Shown: positions 1 through 9,335 of the stretch, piece by piece | How the letters are laid out: every line of letters starts with the position of its first letter | Position numbering within the stretch: the first letter of the stretch is position 1 | Origin: Verrucomicrobiales bacterium | GTDB lineage: Bacteria > Verrucomicrobiota > Verrucomicrobiia > Verrucomicrobiales > DEV007 | Direction of reading: 5' to 3' | Assembly (NCBI GenBank): GCA_029213005.1 | Contig: JARGPI010000014.1 | Span: 103,755 to 167,754, forward strand | Length of the DNA: 64,000 nucleotides | Position numbers and translations under genes: made by a program | Notes under the pieces: model-generated | Database searches by the model: none | Told to the model about the DNA's origin: nothing | Seen by the model: only the letters and a program-made list of their open reading frames with translations

Positions 1-2
1 AC

Positions 3-623
3 GGGGAGACGACTCTGAGCCCCACCCCGATGAAAGATGCCGCCCGGGCCGTTCAGTTTTTGAAGTCGAAAGCAGGGGAGTTTGGTCTCGACCCCGGGAA
101 ATTTGCCCTCAGTGGCGGTTCCGCCGGGGCGGTGATCACGTGCTGGATTGGGTATCACGATGATCTGAAAAATCCCGATTCCGAAGATCCCGTCGAAAAA
201 ATGTCATCCCGGGTCGCCTGTCTCCTCCCGATGAACGGGCCTCTCAATCTCGATCCCGATTGGATTCGCGAGCATCTCGGCGGACCGAAATCCATTCACG
301 GGAGTTTCTCCAAGATGTTTGCCCCCAAAGGCGAGGCTTACAACTCCGAGCCCGTATTGAAGCGCGTCAAAGAAAGTTCGCCCTGGGAATTTGTCACTCC
401 CGACGATCCGCCGACCTTTTTGATCTATAGTACTAAAATGACCGAAGTCCCGCTGCCTGAAGACATCAGTTCAGGCGTATTGGTTCACCATCCCTACTTC
501 GGAAAGATGATGAAAACCCGGCTCGACGAAATCGGAGTCGAAAATCAGTTCATCCACGGAAGTGATCCGCGCCGGAATTCAGCGATGCTGGATTATGTAA
601 AGAAACAGTTCGATCTGGAATAG
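3..623 (+). CDS. Alpha/beta-hydrolase esterase, 5'-truncated by the window edge
   Basis: This is the C-terminal part of an alpha/beta-hydrolase of the BD-FAE/acetyl-esterase type. The frame is open from base 3, and the residues before the ATG at 30 (ETTLSPTP) read as normal family sequence, so the gene almost certainly begins outside the window and that ATG is internal. The nucleophile elbow GGSAGA is seen with Ser about 31 residues after the internal Met. A strand ending TFLIYS and a late His in QFIHGSD are placed where the acid and His of the triad are expected. The N-terminal HGG oxyanion motif would be in the missing part. Such enzymes typically remove acyl groups from carbohydrates. The substrate cannot be told from sequence. 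Confidence 0.75.
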   Translation, partial: GETTLSPTPMKDAARAVQFLKSKAGEFGLDPGKFALSGGSAGAVITCWIGYHDDLKNPDSEDPVEKMSSRVACLLPMNGPLNLDPDWIREHLGGPKSIHGSFSKMFAPKGEAYNSEPVLKRVKESSPWEFVTPDDPPTFLIYSTKMTEVPLPEDISSGVLVHHPYFGKMMKTRLDEIGVENQFIHGSDPRRNSAMLDYVKKQFDLE

Positions 624-655
624 GTCCGGGCGAAATGGTGGGTTTACCTATTCCG

Positions 656-734
656 GTGTCCCTGCAGGACACAGAGCATGGTTGGAAACCAGGGACTGAA
701 GTCCCTGGCTATTTTGTTTGAGGCCTTCAGCCTC
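656..734. repeat. Cluster of three short hairpins between genes
   Basis: Three perfect inverted repeats follow one another in the gap between the esterase and the pectate-lyase-like gene. The first has GTGTCC/GGACAC arms (656-661 and 667-672). The second has CCAGGGACT/AGTCCCTGG arms (689-697 and 700-708). The third has GAGGC/GCCTC arms (720-724 and 730-734). None is followed by a convincing T-run, so they look more like a REP-type palindromic element than a terminator. Confidence 0.55.
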
Positions 735-809
735 GGGAACTAAAGCTTGGAAGGCGCTTTTAATTGATTGATCGAACTGCGAACCGAATGAACGTCGGGC
801 ACGATTAAT

Positions 810-1985
810 ATGACGACTTCTTCCCTCTCCGTGTTCCTATCCCAATCAAAAGTGTGCCTTATTCCAATTTTGATTGCTGCTACCGTTCTGGCTTTTTTGA
901 CTTCGGGGTTTGCTCAGGACTCTGGTAACCCGATCACTTTTAAAAGTCCTGAAGAACGGATCTCAAGCCTGCTCGCTCTACGTTTTGGCTTTGGGGCTGA
1001 GACGGTTGGTGGAGCCGAAGGGGTGATGACGGAAATTACCAGTCTGACCGACGGATCTTTATTAGAGGCGCTGAGCGATGACACACCTCGCTGGATCTAC
1101 TTTCACCCATCTTTGGATGGGCAGACCTGGCTGGTTCCGGACGGCTCGACTTCGACAGGGAAAAACAAAACGATAGATGGTAGAGACGTGTCTATCACCT
1201 GGCAATATGGCATTCCCGATAACAATCGCGGTATCAACCTGCCTCCTGTGCAGACTCCAGTGAAAAGCGGTCAACTCAATGCGCAACACGGGGAGCTGAT
1301 TATGGTCGGGATCACTCACGTCGGTGATCTCGGTTGGCCGTATGCCTACGAATCACCCTGGTTTAGTAATGGTGCGACCGATGGGCTTGAGATTTGGGAT
1401 GGCTCCAACTATTGGATTCACGACAATGTATGGAAACGCATGTCGGATGAATCTCTCGGTGTCTACCACAGTCAAAGTGGGACCCCGGACAAAATTACTT
1501 TTTCCAGAAATCAATTTCTGGAAACGAAAACCGGATCTCTCATTGGGAGTGGGGCCGGAACCGCGAGGGGCCGAATCACCATTGCCTACAATCTATACAA
1601 CACTATGGTCAACGGAAGGTCACCGGGCGAATTTCGCAATATGGATGCCCACGTCTATCACAACGTGATTGGATATGTGAACGATGAAGGAATGCGAGTC
1701 GGGACAAACGCCCGGGTGATCTCGGAACGAAATGTTTTTGATATGGGCTGCAACAGCGCGGTCTCCGGTCCGAGAGTGATTCGTTATGTCCTGCCTAACG
1801 AAACTCCCCGGGGAATTCTGTATTCCGAAAAAGACTTCGTCAGTGAGGAGGCATCGAGCTGTCCTCATACCCTGGACGAAGGTTTTATCACCGCGCCTGA
1901 TCCAAGACCGTTTGCGATCACCTATCAATACGAATTGCTGGATTCGAGAGAAAAGGTCTTAAGTGAAGTTGGGATTCCCCGGTAG
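810..1985 (+). CDS. Secreted pectate-lyase-like beta-helix protein
   Basis: A 391-residue exported protein resembling polysaccharide lyase family 1. The signal peptide is clear: a polar start, a hydrophobic run at about 18-33 and a likely cut after FAQ36. The mature part reads like a right-handed parallel beta-helix. A segment near residues 60-110 (ITSLTDGSLLEAL, then RWIYFHPSLDG) matches the usual start of pectate lyase domains. A central stretch with WIHDNVWKRMSDE followed by ITFSRNQF resembles the family's calcium-binding 'WIDH ... iTiS.n.f' region, and VYHNVIGY follows. The ATG at 810 has no strong ribosome site, but the signal peptide supports it. It would act on acidic polysaccharide in the periplasm or outside the cell. 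Exact substrate is unknown. Confidence 0.7.
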   Translation: MTTSSLSVFLSQSKVCLIPILIAATVLAFLTSGFAQDSGNPITFKSPEERISSLLALRFGFGAETVGGAEGVMTEITSLTDGSLLEALSDDTPRWIYFHPSLDGQTWLVPDGSTSTGKNKTIDGRDVSITWQYGIPDNNRGINLPPVQTPVKSGQLNAQHGELIMVGITHVGDLGWPYAYESPWFSNGATDGLEIWDGSNYWIHDNVWKRMSDESLGVYHSQSGTPDKITFSRNQFLETKTGSLIGSGAGTARGRITIAYNLYNTMVNGRSPGEFRNMDAHVYHNVIGYVNDEGMRVGTNARVISERNVFDMGCNSAVSGPRVIRYVLPNETPRGILYSEKDFVSEEASSCPHTLDEGFITAPDPRPFAITYQYELLDSREKVLSEVGIPR

Positions 1986-1986
1986 C

Positions 1987-2847
1987 TTATTCGGATTGGA
2001 GCTTGCTAAGAAATTTCAGCATTGCATCTTCGAACGGCGCTTTCCAGGGTTCTTTGCCCCATTGGCCGTGCTTGGCTCCGGGAATGACGACCAGTTCATG
2101 CTGCACCCCGAGTTCATCGAGCTGTTTTCTCATCTCGACGTAGCGCTTCCCGGGGTTGTCGAACTCTCCGTCGAGAAAAAGGGTGGGAGGGGTCTTCTTT
2201 GAAATGTGAGTGATCGGTGAACCGTCCGCGTAGACTTCAGGTTTTTCGCTCAGCTCCCCGCCGAAGAAGATCACGCAGTTTTTCACCGATCCTGATTTGG
2301 ATTCTTTGACACGGGTAACCTGATCGACTCCTGTGCCCATCATGATGACCCCGGCGACTTCGCTTGATTGATTCGACCAACCGCCTTCGCCTTCAAATTT
2401 CCCCGGCGAAGTGGCGACCATCGCGGCGAGGTGTCCACCGGCTGATCCTCCGATGGCATAGATCCTATTTGTGTCGATGCGGTGTTCGGAGGCGTGGGCC
2501 CGCATCCAGCGAACCGCCGTTTTTGCATCGCTCACGCATCCGGGGAATTTGGCTTCGGTGGCGAGGCGGTAACTGATGTTGGCCACTACGTATCCTGCCG
2601 CAGCAAGTCGCATCGCAGTGGGGCGAAAGTTTTTCCGGGATCCTCCGATCCAGCCGCCGCCGTGGATCAATACAACGGCAGGTCGCAGCTCTGTGCTCTC
2701 GTTCGCGGGCAAATACAGATCCAGCTTCACGGCGCGATCTCCGTAGTTGGCGTAGGTGATATCGAGTGCCTCAGTAACGGGGGCGGCAAATCCGTTCCGG
2801 CAGATTAATACCAGAGTAAGTAGAGAAAAGGTGAGTGTTAGTTTCAT
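1987..2847 (-). CDS. Secreted alpha/beta-hydrolase (acetyl-esterase type)
   Basis: A 286-residue exported esterase of the BD-FAE/hormone-sensitive-lipase-like group. The N-terminus is a signal peptide ending near residue 21 (GFAA). The oxyanion motif HGGGW is at about 62-66, the nucleophile elbow GGSAGG has Ser at about 135, and a late PGAKHGQWG supplies the His. I chose the ATG at 2847 over an upstream in-frame start because it overlaps the galactokinase stop as ATGA (bases 2844-2847), a standard sign of translational coupling, and because the signal peptide begins there. Coupling to galactokinase suggests deacylation of galactose-containing sugars. That is inference from position only. The 3' end almost touches the convergent pectate-lyase-like gene. 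Confidence 0.82.
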   Translation of the reverse strand: MKLTLTFSLLTLVLICRNGFAAPVTEALDITYANYGDRAVKLDLYLPANESTELRPAVVLIHGGGWIGGSRKNFRPTAMRLAAAGYVVANISYRLATEAKFPGCVSDAKTAVRWMRAHASEHRIDTNRIYAIGGSAGGHLAAMVATSPGKFEGEGGWSNQSSEVAGVIMMGTGVDQVTRVKESKSGSVKNCVIFFGGELSEKPEVYADGSPITHISKKTPPTLFLDGEFDNPGKRYVEMRKQLDELGVQHELVVIPGAKHGQWGKEPWKAPFEDAMLKFLSKLQSE

Positions 2848-4013
2848 TTTGTTACAAAAGGAGTCGATACCGCGTGCTCCGCGATCTGGGCGATAAAGCA
2901 ATTCGGTTCCCGATTAAACTGATCGGAAAAACGGTCCGATAAATGTGATTTCAGTGCTTCTGCCGCGTCGATTTTTACGAGGCTGACGGTGGAGCCGCCG
3001 AATCCGCCGCCCGTCATCCGGGAGCCGATCAGTCCATTTTTCGTTCCGAAATCGTAGGCGGCGTCGACTAGAAAATCGAGCTCGGGACAGCTCACTTCAT
3101 AGTCGTCCCGGAGTGATTCGTGGCCCGCTCGCATGATTTCGGCGATCGGCTCAAGGTTGCCGCTGAGGAGGGCGTCTCTCATTTTCAGAACGCGTTTGAT
3201 CTCGGAAATGACGTGTTTTGATCGGCGCATCAAAAGCTCGCCGAGCTCCGCTTCTTTATCGGCGAGATCGCTATCAGTAATATCTCGCCAACTTTCTTTT
3301 CCGAGGATGGAGAGGGCAGCTTCGCAACTTTCGCGTCGTTTCCGGTATTCGCCATCGCCGAGGGCGTGTTTGACCTGCGTGTCTGCGATGACAATTGCGA
3401 CGTCGGACGGAATCGGGACCGGCTCGACACTGTGGTCCCGGCAATCGATGAGGAGCGCGTGATTTTTCCGCCCCATGCCGACGGCGAGCTGATCCATCAT
3501 CCCGCAGGGAACGCCGGCGAATTCCTGCTCGGCTTGAAGGCAGAGTTGGGCTCTTTTCAAAGGATTCAGCGAGGTTCCTGTGACGGCTTCCATAGCTAGA
3601 GCTGAGACGGTCTCGAGTGCGGCGCTGCTGCTCAGGCCCGCTCCGGTGGGCAGATCGGCGGTGATAACGGCATCGAAACCCTTTAGCTCGATTCCATGTC
3701 GTCGCATCATTTCAAAAACCCCGGCGATATAATTCAGCCAATAGCGATCGCCCGACTGAGGCTCCAGATTTGAAAGGGAAAAACTGACCGGCTCCCGGTT
3801 GCCGACCAGAGTGGTCCAGATCCGGACCTGATCGGTGTGATTCGCCCGAACCAGCATTTCGAGAGAGCGATCGATCGCCGCAGGCATCACGAAGCCGTCG
3901 AGGTAATCAACATGTTCCCCGATCAAATTGATCCGTCCGGGCGCTTTGATATGCCATTCCGGCGTGGCTGAAAACGTTTCCTGAAACTGGCTGGCGGGAT
4001 CACTTTGAGACAT
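2844..4013 (-). CDS. galK: Galactokinase
   Basis: A GHMP-family sugar kinase that phosphorylates galactose at C1 using ATP, the first step of the Leloir pathway. The galactokinase signature PGRINLIGEHVDY lies near residues 25-37, the ATP-binding loop LPTGAGLSSSAALE is in the middle, and the third GHMP motif GGGFGGSTVSLV is near the C-terminus. From the ATG at 4013 the protein is 389 residues, the normal length for the family. The longer frame upstream runs into the divergent promoter region and was not used. It is the first gene of a two-gene minus-strand unit with the esterase. No galT or galE is seen nearby. Confidence 0.93.
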   Translation of the reverse strand: MSQSDPASQFQETFSATPEWHIKAPGRINLIGEHVDYLDGFVMPAAIDRSLEMLVRANHTDQVRIWTTLVGNREPVSFSLSNLEPQSGDRYWLNYIAGVFEMMRRHGIELKGFDAVITADLPTGAGLSSSAALETVSALAMEAVTGTSLNPLKRAQLCLQAEQEFAGVPCGMMDQLAVGMGRKNHALLIDCRDHSVEPVPIPSDVAIVIADTQVKHALGDGEYRKRRESCEAALSILGKESWRDITDSDLADKEAELGELLMRRSKHVISEIKRVLKMRDALLSGNLEPIAEIMRAGHESLRDDYEVSCPELDFLVDAAYDFGTKNGLIGSRMTGGGFGGSTVSLVKIDAAEALKSHLSDRFSDQFNREPNCFIAQIAEHAVSTPFVTK

Positions 4014-4106
4014 TGGCGACGATGGAATTAGCGGTATGGTTCGGGAGTCGGCACAATATTTTATTAGGCATCGACCGGTTTGCGAATTATAGGGTCGATT
4101 TTGACG

Positions 4107-5318
4107 ATGTCTCAAGCCGGGAAAAAGAAAATGATTGTGGTCGCCGGGGGCGGTCCCGCCGGTTTACGCGCTGCCGAAGTTGCGGCGGAAAGCGGGGCGG
4201 CGGTCGTCCTGCTGGAGGGGAAGCGCTATGTCGGTCGGAAGCTTCTTGTTGCCGGGAAAAGCGGGCTGAATCTGACGAACGACGAGGCTTTTGAGTCTTT
4301 TGTCGCGAAATACTCCGGCCCGGCAGACCGGTGGCGGAAGCTGATTGGTGAATTTTCCAATAACGATCTCCGGAAGTGGGCGGCCGGTCTCGGATTTGAA
4401 ACCTTTGTGTCATCGGGCGGCAAGGTTTTCCCTCAGCCGATGAAGGCGGCACCGCTGCTCCGGGCCTGGATCAAACGACTGCGGGACCTGGAGGTTGATC
4501 TGCGATTCAACAGCCGGGTGGTTCGCATCGACGAACGGCTCGTGCACCTTCTGAATGGCGACTCGATCCCTTTCGATGCCTTGATTCTGGCTTTCGGCGG
4601 CGCCTCTTGGCCGTCGACCGGTTCCGACGGTAGCTGGGCCGATCTTTTGGCGCCGCATCAGGTCGCGCTGACGCCGTTTGAACCGGCAAATTGCGGATGG
4701 GAGGTGGATTGGCCGGAATCTATGATCCCTGACATCGAGGGCAAACCTCTGAAAAACATCGTGGGATCGACTCCGTGGCATTCCTGCCCGGGGGAAATTA
4801 CACTGACAAAATATGGGATCGAAGGCGGGCCGATTTATCATCTCGGGCCTGATTTGAGGAAAATGGAGGATCCGGTGATCACTCTCGACCTCAAACCCAC
4901 GCTTTCCCTCGATGAAGTGGAATCGAGAATGAGTGCGGTGAAAAAAAATTACGTCCGCGAGGCAAAAAGACGATTGAAACTCTGCGACGCAGCGACTGCG
5001 CTCTTGAAAAAACTGCCTCAACTCGGTCCCTGGAGCAATGGGGGATCGATTGCCGGGGCGATCAAGGCCTTACCGATTCCATTGAAAGGGCCACGCCCGA
5101 TTGCCGAGGCGATTTCGACCGCAGGTGGTGTGGCCTGGAGCGAATTGGATGATAGTTTGATGGTCAGTCGATTACCCGGCGTTTTTGTCGCGGGCGAAAT
5201 GATCGACTGGGAAGCTCCCACCGGTGGCTATCTGCTTCAGGGATGCTTTGCGACGGGAGAGCGGGCGGCAAAAGGCGCAATAAAGTTTACAGAGAGCCGG
5301 ACATCGATAACTAACTGA
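4107..5318 (+). CDS. HI0933/BaiN-type NAD(P)/FAD-dependent flavoprotein
   Basis: A flavoprotein of about 403 residues related to the HI0933/YhiN/BaiN group (TIGR03862-like). The N-terminal dinucleotide-binding motif GGGPAG lies at about 14-19. It is followed by the family hallmark GRKLLVAGKSGLNLTN, and the C-terminus has the second FAD motif (GVFVAGEMIDWEAPTGGYLLQ). The ATG at 4107 was chosen because the upstream extension begins with TTG and adds nothing conserved. It is divergent from galactokinase with a gap of about 90 bp that should hold both promoters. The physiological substrate of most members is unknown; BaiN acts on bile-acid intermediates in gut clostridia, and that role should not be assumed here. 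Confidence 0.85.
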   Translation: MSQAGKKKMIVVAGGGPAGLRAAEVAAESGAAVVLLEGKRYVGRKLLVAGKSGLNLTNDEAFESFVAKYSGPADRWRKLIGEFSNNDLRKWAAGLGFETFVSSGGKVFPQPMKAAPLLRAWIKRLRDLEVDLRFNSRVVRIDERLVHLLNGDSIPFDALILAFGGASWPSTGSDGSWADLLAPHQVALTPFEPANCGWEVDWPESMIPDIEGKPLKNIVGSTPWHSCPGEITLTKYGIEGGPIYHLGPDLRKMEDPVITLDLKPTLSLDEVESRMSAVKKNYVREAKRRLKLCDAATALLKKLPQLGPWSNGGSIAGAIKALPIPLKGPRPIAEAISTAGGVAWSELDDSLMVSRLPGVFVAGEMIDWEAPTGGYLLQGCFATGERAAKGAIKFTESRTSITN

Positions 5319-5446
5319 TCTGGCTTGGAATACCGGAATCGCCGTTTCGAAACCTCCGGTAAGGGGAGACTTTGTGACTTGTTATTGGGGCCTGAAAGGT
5401 TATTCACATTTCATCGTCATCCAATAAGGCTTAATTTGCGTAAATC

Positions 5447-6124
5447 ATGGCGGTAGCTTCTCAAATGGACCAAAATCAGACAGAGGGAAAAAAGAGTTTT
5501 CCTGTAGGTATCGTGACCATCGTCTTGCTGGCGCTGTTGCTCGTGGCTGTCTTGGTGCTTGGCTATGCAAAAAAAGGGAAGGCTGAAGTTGAGCAGAAGC
5601 AGAAAATTTCCCGCTATGGAATGATCGAGGATTTTTCCCTGATCGATCACCGGAATCAGCCTTTCGGAAGCGAAGATGTTGCGGGAAAGGTGTGGGTCGC
5701 CAATTTTATATTTACTTCCTGTGCTACGGAATGCCCTCTTTTGAGCCGTCGGATGCAGGATATTCAGAAAACCTTTGAGCACGACCCCAGAGTGGAATTG
5801 GTTTCGATCAGTGTCGATCCCCGAACGGACAGTCCGGAACGCCTCGCCAAATACGCGGAAGCCTATCAGGCCGGCGAGAAGTGGGCTTTTCTGACAGGTG
5901 ATTCTAAAGAAATCGAAAGACTCAGCACCAAGGGCTTTATGGTTGTCACTCCGGGTGAAGCTCCCGAGGTCAGTTCAGTCCGCCGGACCCGGGAATTGCT
6001 TCACAGCGAGAAGATCGCGGTGGTAGATCAACTCGGCGTGGTGCGGTTCTTCGCCAACGGTATGAACCCGAAGGCTGCCACTGAAGTTTCCGGAGTTGTC
6101 CGGACACTTTTGAACGCTCAGTAG
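5447..6124 (+). CDS. SCO1/SenC-family copper/thioredoxin-fold protein
   Basis: A 225-residue membrane-anchored protein of the SCO1/SenC family, which delivers copper to the CuA site of cytochrome oxidase or acts as a thiol reductase. One hydrophobic segment at about 19-40 anchors it, leaving the thioredoxin-like domain outside the cytoplasm. The copper-binding CxxxC motif is seen as CATEC (Cys92 and Cys96). The third ligand is probably His186 in ELLHSEK, at the position where Sco proteins carry their histidine. No oxidase genes are adjacent, so its partner must be elsewhere. The three expected ligands are present, so it is probably functional. Confidence 0.85.
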   Translation: MAVASQMDQNQTEGKKSFPVGIVTIVLLALLLVAVLVLGYAKKGKAEVEQKQKISRYGMIEDFSLIDHRNQPFGSEDVAGKVWVANFIFTSCATECPLLSRRMQDIQKTFEHDPRVELVSISVDPRTDSPERLAKYAEAYQAGEKWAFLTGDSKEIERLSTKGFMVVTPGEAPEVSSVRRTRELLHSEKIAVVDQLGVVRFFANGMNPKAATEVSGVVRTLLNAQ

Positions 6125-6247
6125 GCCGGTCGTGTCTAACAAATAAGCTACCCCTTTCGTAAGGGTACTGATATAGGTTTGAAGCCATTTTTTAGTTAGA
6201 ATATCTATATATTAACCGGCTTCAGACCTTCGGTTTTGATTGATGGT

Positions 6248-6787
6248 ATGAAGGGCTGGAATTGGTGTGGCAATATAGGGCGAACCGGGGTGTTGATAGC
6301 TCCGGTTTTGCTGGCTGGTTGCAACCTGTCCCCGGTAAAAATGACCAGTCCGATCAATTCCAGTCGCGGCGTGGAGGTGCTCGAAATGCCTTCCGGTGAG
6401 ATTCCGCAGTGGAAGAAGAAGGGGAATCTGTCGGTGAAGCCGGAAGGTGACCTGATCGCGGCAGCCGTTACGGTTAGAGATAATAACTCCACTCAGACGA
6501 TCGCCGGTCGTGGTCGGGAAATTCGGATCGTCTGCAATGATTCGAAACTCACGATAATAGGTGGGTGTTCCAAGTTGGTAGTGAGTGGCGAGGGAAATGT
6601 GCTGACCTGTGATTTTGTCGATGAAATTTCAATTACGGGCGAGGGGAATCGCGTCAACTGTGACTCGGTTGTGAGCGGCGTGATTACCGGTTCGGGTAAT
6701 ATCGTTGGATGGCGGCAACCAACCAACGATGCCCGTCCGCAAATTGAGTATCAGGGGATCAATAATCTGCTGGAGCGCATCGAGTGA
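6248..6787 (+). CDS. DUF3060-type lipoprotein
   Basis: A 179-residue lipoprotein. The N-terminus has a hydrophobic stretch ending in a lipobox LLAGC (Cys about 25), so it should be lipidated and held in a membrane facing the periplasm. The C-terminal half has short repeated beta-strand units with GEGN/GSGN turns (VVSGEGNVLTC, ITGEGNRVNC, ITGSGNIVGW), the pattern of DUF3060 domains. Several of these strands carry cysteines. The ATG at 6248 is preferred to an in-frame TTG twelve bases upstream. It is convergent with batE, leaving only 8 bases between stops. Function is unknown. Confidence 0.7.
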   Translation: MKGWNWCGNIGRTGVLIAPVLLAGCNLSPVKMTSPINSSRGVEVLEMPSGEIPQWKKKGNLSVKPEGDLIAAAVTVRDNNSTQTIAGRGREIRIVCNDSKLTIIGGCSKLVVSGEGNVLTCDFVDEISITGEGNRVNCDSVVSGVITGSGNIVGWRQPTNDARPQIEYQGINNLLERIE

Positions 6788-6795
6788 TTGGTGCT

Positions 6796-7479
6796 TCAGA
6801 ATTTCTTCACCACCGGTTTGACTTGATCGGTGGATACCCACCCGTTTTCGATTCGGTAAAACTTTTCGTGCCGATCCAGGATTTGAACGGCGCGCCCCGC
6901 TTTTAGCGAGGCTTTTGAATCGGCCGATTCAAACGGGGATATTTTGACCTCGGCACTATCCGTAACCACGATTCCGCGGTTCAGTTCCGGATACCGGAGG
7001 ATCACTACCGAAACGACGAGAACGAAGAGCGTCACTAAAATGATGACCGGGGTTTTTAGAGTGACGTTTCCGGTCAGCTTTTCCGAAGCGCGAGCCAGGC
7101 TGATCGCGGCCAGTAGCACCAAAATGATAGCGCCGAAGATCAGCCATTCCTTGTAGCTCAGCCAATAGAGAAGTTTAAGTCGGGGATTGATTCCATTGTC
7201 CGCATCAAAAGAGGCGGCTGCTTTTCTGGCTAACTCCAGATTGGTTTTGATATCCGGAGAGCGCGGGTCGAGGATCAGGGCCTGTTCATAGGCCAAAATC
7301 GCTTCGCCAAAGTTCTCTGCCTGATACTGGGCATTCCCCAAATTATATAGCAGGGAGGCGTTGGGACCTTTGGTCTGAATGAGTTCCCGGTAGGTTTCCA
7401 CCGGTTTTCCGACCGGCAGGTTTTCCTCCGCCGAAGCAATTTGGTAGATAAGGAGGGCAATGAGTAGTAGGATTTTCAT
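6796..7479 (-). CDS. batE: BatE-like protein: TPR, two membrane segments, SH3-like tail
   Basis: The last gene of the minus-strand bat operon, 227 residues. A signal peptide is followed by a TPR unit (about 40-85, with LLYNLGNAQYQAENFGEAILAYEQAL). Two hydrophobic segments lie near 115-130 and 142-162, and a bacterial SH3-like domain ends the protein (VTDSAEVKISPFESADS then GWVSTDQVK). This is the known BatE layout. Bat proteins form a membrane complex linked to oxidative-stress tolerance and virulence in Bacteroides and Francisella, but the molecular role is unsettled. It starts 6 bases after batD stops, so the two are surely cotranscribed. Confidence 0.85.
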   Translation of the reverse strand: MKILLLIALLIYQIASAEENLPVGKPVETYRELIQTKGPNASLLYNLGNAQYQAENFGEAILAYEQALILDPRSPDIKTNLELARKAAASFDADNGINPRLKLLYWLSYKEWLIFGAIILVLLAAISLARASEKLTGNVTLKTPVIILVTLFVLVVSVVILRYPELNRGIVVTDSAEVKISPFESADSKASLKAGRAVQILDRHEKFYRIENGWVSTDQVKPVVKKF

Positions 7480-7485
7480 GCTATA

Positions 7486-9333
7486 CTAAACTGCGGTATC
7501 CAGAGCTTCCTTTAGTTTCCGGTTCCATTCAGGAAGGTCCCGGGCATCGGTCTCGCCGGCAGGGGCGTAGGCCAGTTCGTCGGCCCGCCGGAAGATTTCG
7601 ATGGTAGCAGAATCTCCGGGGAGGTTTGACCGGAGTTCAGAGACCGTGATGGCTTCAGGCGAGCGGTTCCAGAGGGCGCCATATCGTTCCTGGAGAGACC
7701 GCCGGGCGTGTTCGAAAAAGGCTTTCACATCGCCGCTCGCTGCAGCCTGTTCGGCCAGCTCGAGGGCTTGCTGCTCCTGCCGGATGGCGTGCTTTTCGGC
7801 AACCCTGACCGGGTCGGTTTGGTGTTTCCGAATCGCGGTCCAGGCGAAGCCTGCTGCGATTCCAAGCAGGGAAATGCAGACAATGGTCCAATATCCCGTG
7901 GAGTAGAGGAGCGGAGTCAGAGACACGTAGGTATTTGATATTTTTCGATTGGGAGCCAGTTCAGTGGCGGTCGATTTGGGTGTGCTTTGGGGGCTTCCGG
8001 AGGACTGGGCCCCGGTTGTCACGGTGGCGTCGGAGACGACGTCTGCTCCCGAGATGGTAAGATCGATGGTTTCGCTGGTAACGGTCTCGTAAGTTTCGGT
8101 AGTGGGATTGAAATAGGAAAAGGCTAGAGAGATCGACTGGTCACCGCTTTTTTGAGGCACCGCGTTAAAGTCGAAGGTCTTGCTGCCTGAAAATGAAGCG
8201 ACATCACCCGGAGAAAATTCGGTTTTCGGTTTGTAGGTCTTCCAGTCGGCCGCGGGTTCCAGAGTCGGGGCGCTGAGTCGGTCGAAGTTGCCTTTTCCGT
8301 TTACCGTCACCCGGATTTTCTGAGGTTCTCCCGTTTTGGCTTCGGCCGGGAGTCTGTAGCCGCCCAGCGAAAATTCACCTACCGCGCCACTGAAATTAGC
8401 GGGGCGCCCTTCATCGGGCAGTGATTTGATGATCAGTGGGTCGCCGGGGGACTTTAACGAAACTTCGCGGGGGATGGTCCGGGTGAAGGCGTTATCGAAA
8501 AAGTCATCGAAGAAGGGATCGTTAAAGGGGCTGTTTCCTCCGAAAAAGGAATCGAAAGGGCTGCTTCTCCGGCCTTGAGGAGACGTGTCTTTCACCATCA
8601 CCGTGGCATCGAGTCCGACTGAAATGGGGTATTCTCCGGCTTTGGCCACTGAGATGCCGGCAAACCAGGTCACGGTGCGATACCGTTTTCCGTTCAGGAT
8701 TTCGGTACTTTGCTCCGGTTCGTCGCTCAAATTGTGGAGGGTGAAACCTTTGCCCTCCGGTTTTGGAGTGGATTGAAGGGAGACCTGAGTGTTGGGTGGA
8801 AAGTAGGCTTTGATCCTCACCGGCGCCATTTCGCCCACATAGAGATGTTCGCGTTCCCGTTTCGGAAAATCGAGCCGGATAAATCCGGGCGTCTGATCGG
8901 GATCGGCTGCGGCTGACGGTTGCTGCGAATTGCCCGGCTGAGGAGATGTTCCCGCAGTGACCTGGAAGGTGACAGGGTCGGTCTTCAGCGTTTGGCCTCC
9001 AATCTCAACCTCGAAAGAGGGAATGGTGTAGTCGCCTGCTCTGTCGGCAGAAACCACATAGTTTTGAGTGAGGGACTGAGTCATTCTGCCATTGATGATC
9101 CGGACGTTGCGACTCTGGCCGTAGGGGCGAATCGTTACTCCGGGAGGAGTCGGAGGATTGGGTGGGGTATCAAAACTCCCCCCTTCTGCGATGATCGACA
9201 GTTGTCCGCCGCGCCCTACCGGAAAGGATTTCGGCTGCATACTGATCGATACCTCTGCTGAATAGCCTGATGTCATTAACGCCACGAATAACGCAGCGAG
9301 CCAGAGCTGGAATTTTCGGTGTGTTTTTTTCAT
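7486..9333 (-). CDS. batD: BatD oxygen-tolerance-type membrane protein
   Basis: A 615-residue BatD homologue. It has a signal peptide (about 1-25), a large extracytoplasmic part of repeated Ig-like beta domains, and one membrane segment (about 475-498, YWTIVCISLLGIAAGFAW). A cytoplasmic helical tail has ARRSLQERYGALW and ends near the C-terminus. A Phe/Asp/Gly-rich insert near residues 255-285 (FDSFFGGNSPFNDPFFDDFF) is also typical of BatD. It starts 2 bases after batB/C ends. It probably scaffolds the BatA/BatB integrin-like domains at the periplasmic face; that is inference from the family. Confidence 0.88.
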   Translation of the reverse strand: MKKTHRKFQLWLAALFVALMTSGYSAEVSISMQPKSFPVGRGGQLSIIAEGGSFDTPPNPPTPPGVTIRPYGQSRNVRIINGRMTQSLTQNYVVSADRAGDYTIPSFEVEIGGQTLKTDPVTFQVTAGTSPQPGNSQQPSAAADPDQTPGFIRLDFPKREREHLYVGEMAPVRIKAYFPPNTQVSLQSTPKPEGKGFTLHNLSDEPEQSTEILNGKRYRTVTWFAGISVAKAGEYPISVGLDATVMVKDTSPQGRRSSPFDSFFGGNSPFNDPFFDDFFDNAFTRTIPREVSLKSPGDPLIIKSLPDEGRPANFSGAVGEFSLGGYRLPAEAKTGEPQKIRVTVNGKGNFDRLSAPTLEPAADWKTYKPKTEFSPGDVASFSGSKTFDFNAVPQKSGDQSISLAFSYFNPTTETYETVTSETIDLTISGADVVSDATVTTGAQSSGSPQSTPKSTATELAPNRKISNTYVSLTPLLYSTGYWTIVCISLLGIAAGFAWTAIRKHQTDPVRVAEKHAIRQEQQALELAEQAAASGDVKAFFEHARRSLQERYGALWNRSPEAITVSELRSNLPGDSATIEIFRRADELAYAPAGETDARDLPEWNRKLKEALDTAV

Positions 9334-9335
9334 GG

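Noticed and set aside
4410..5021. A 203-residue minus-strand frame
   Set aside because: Opposite the flavoprotein gene; codon-bias shadow.
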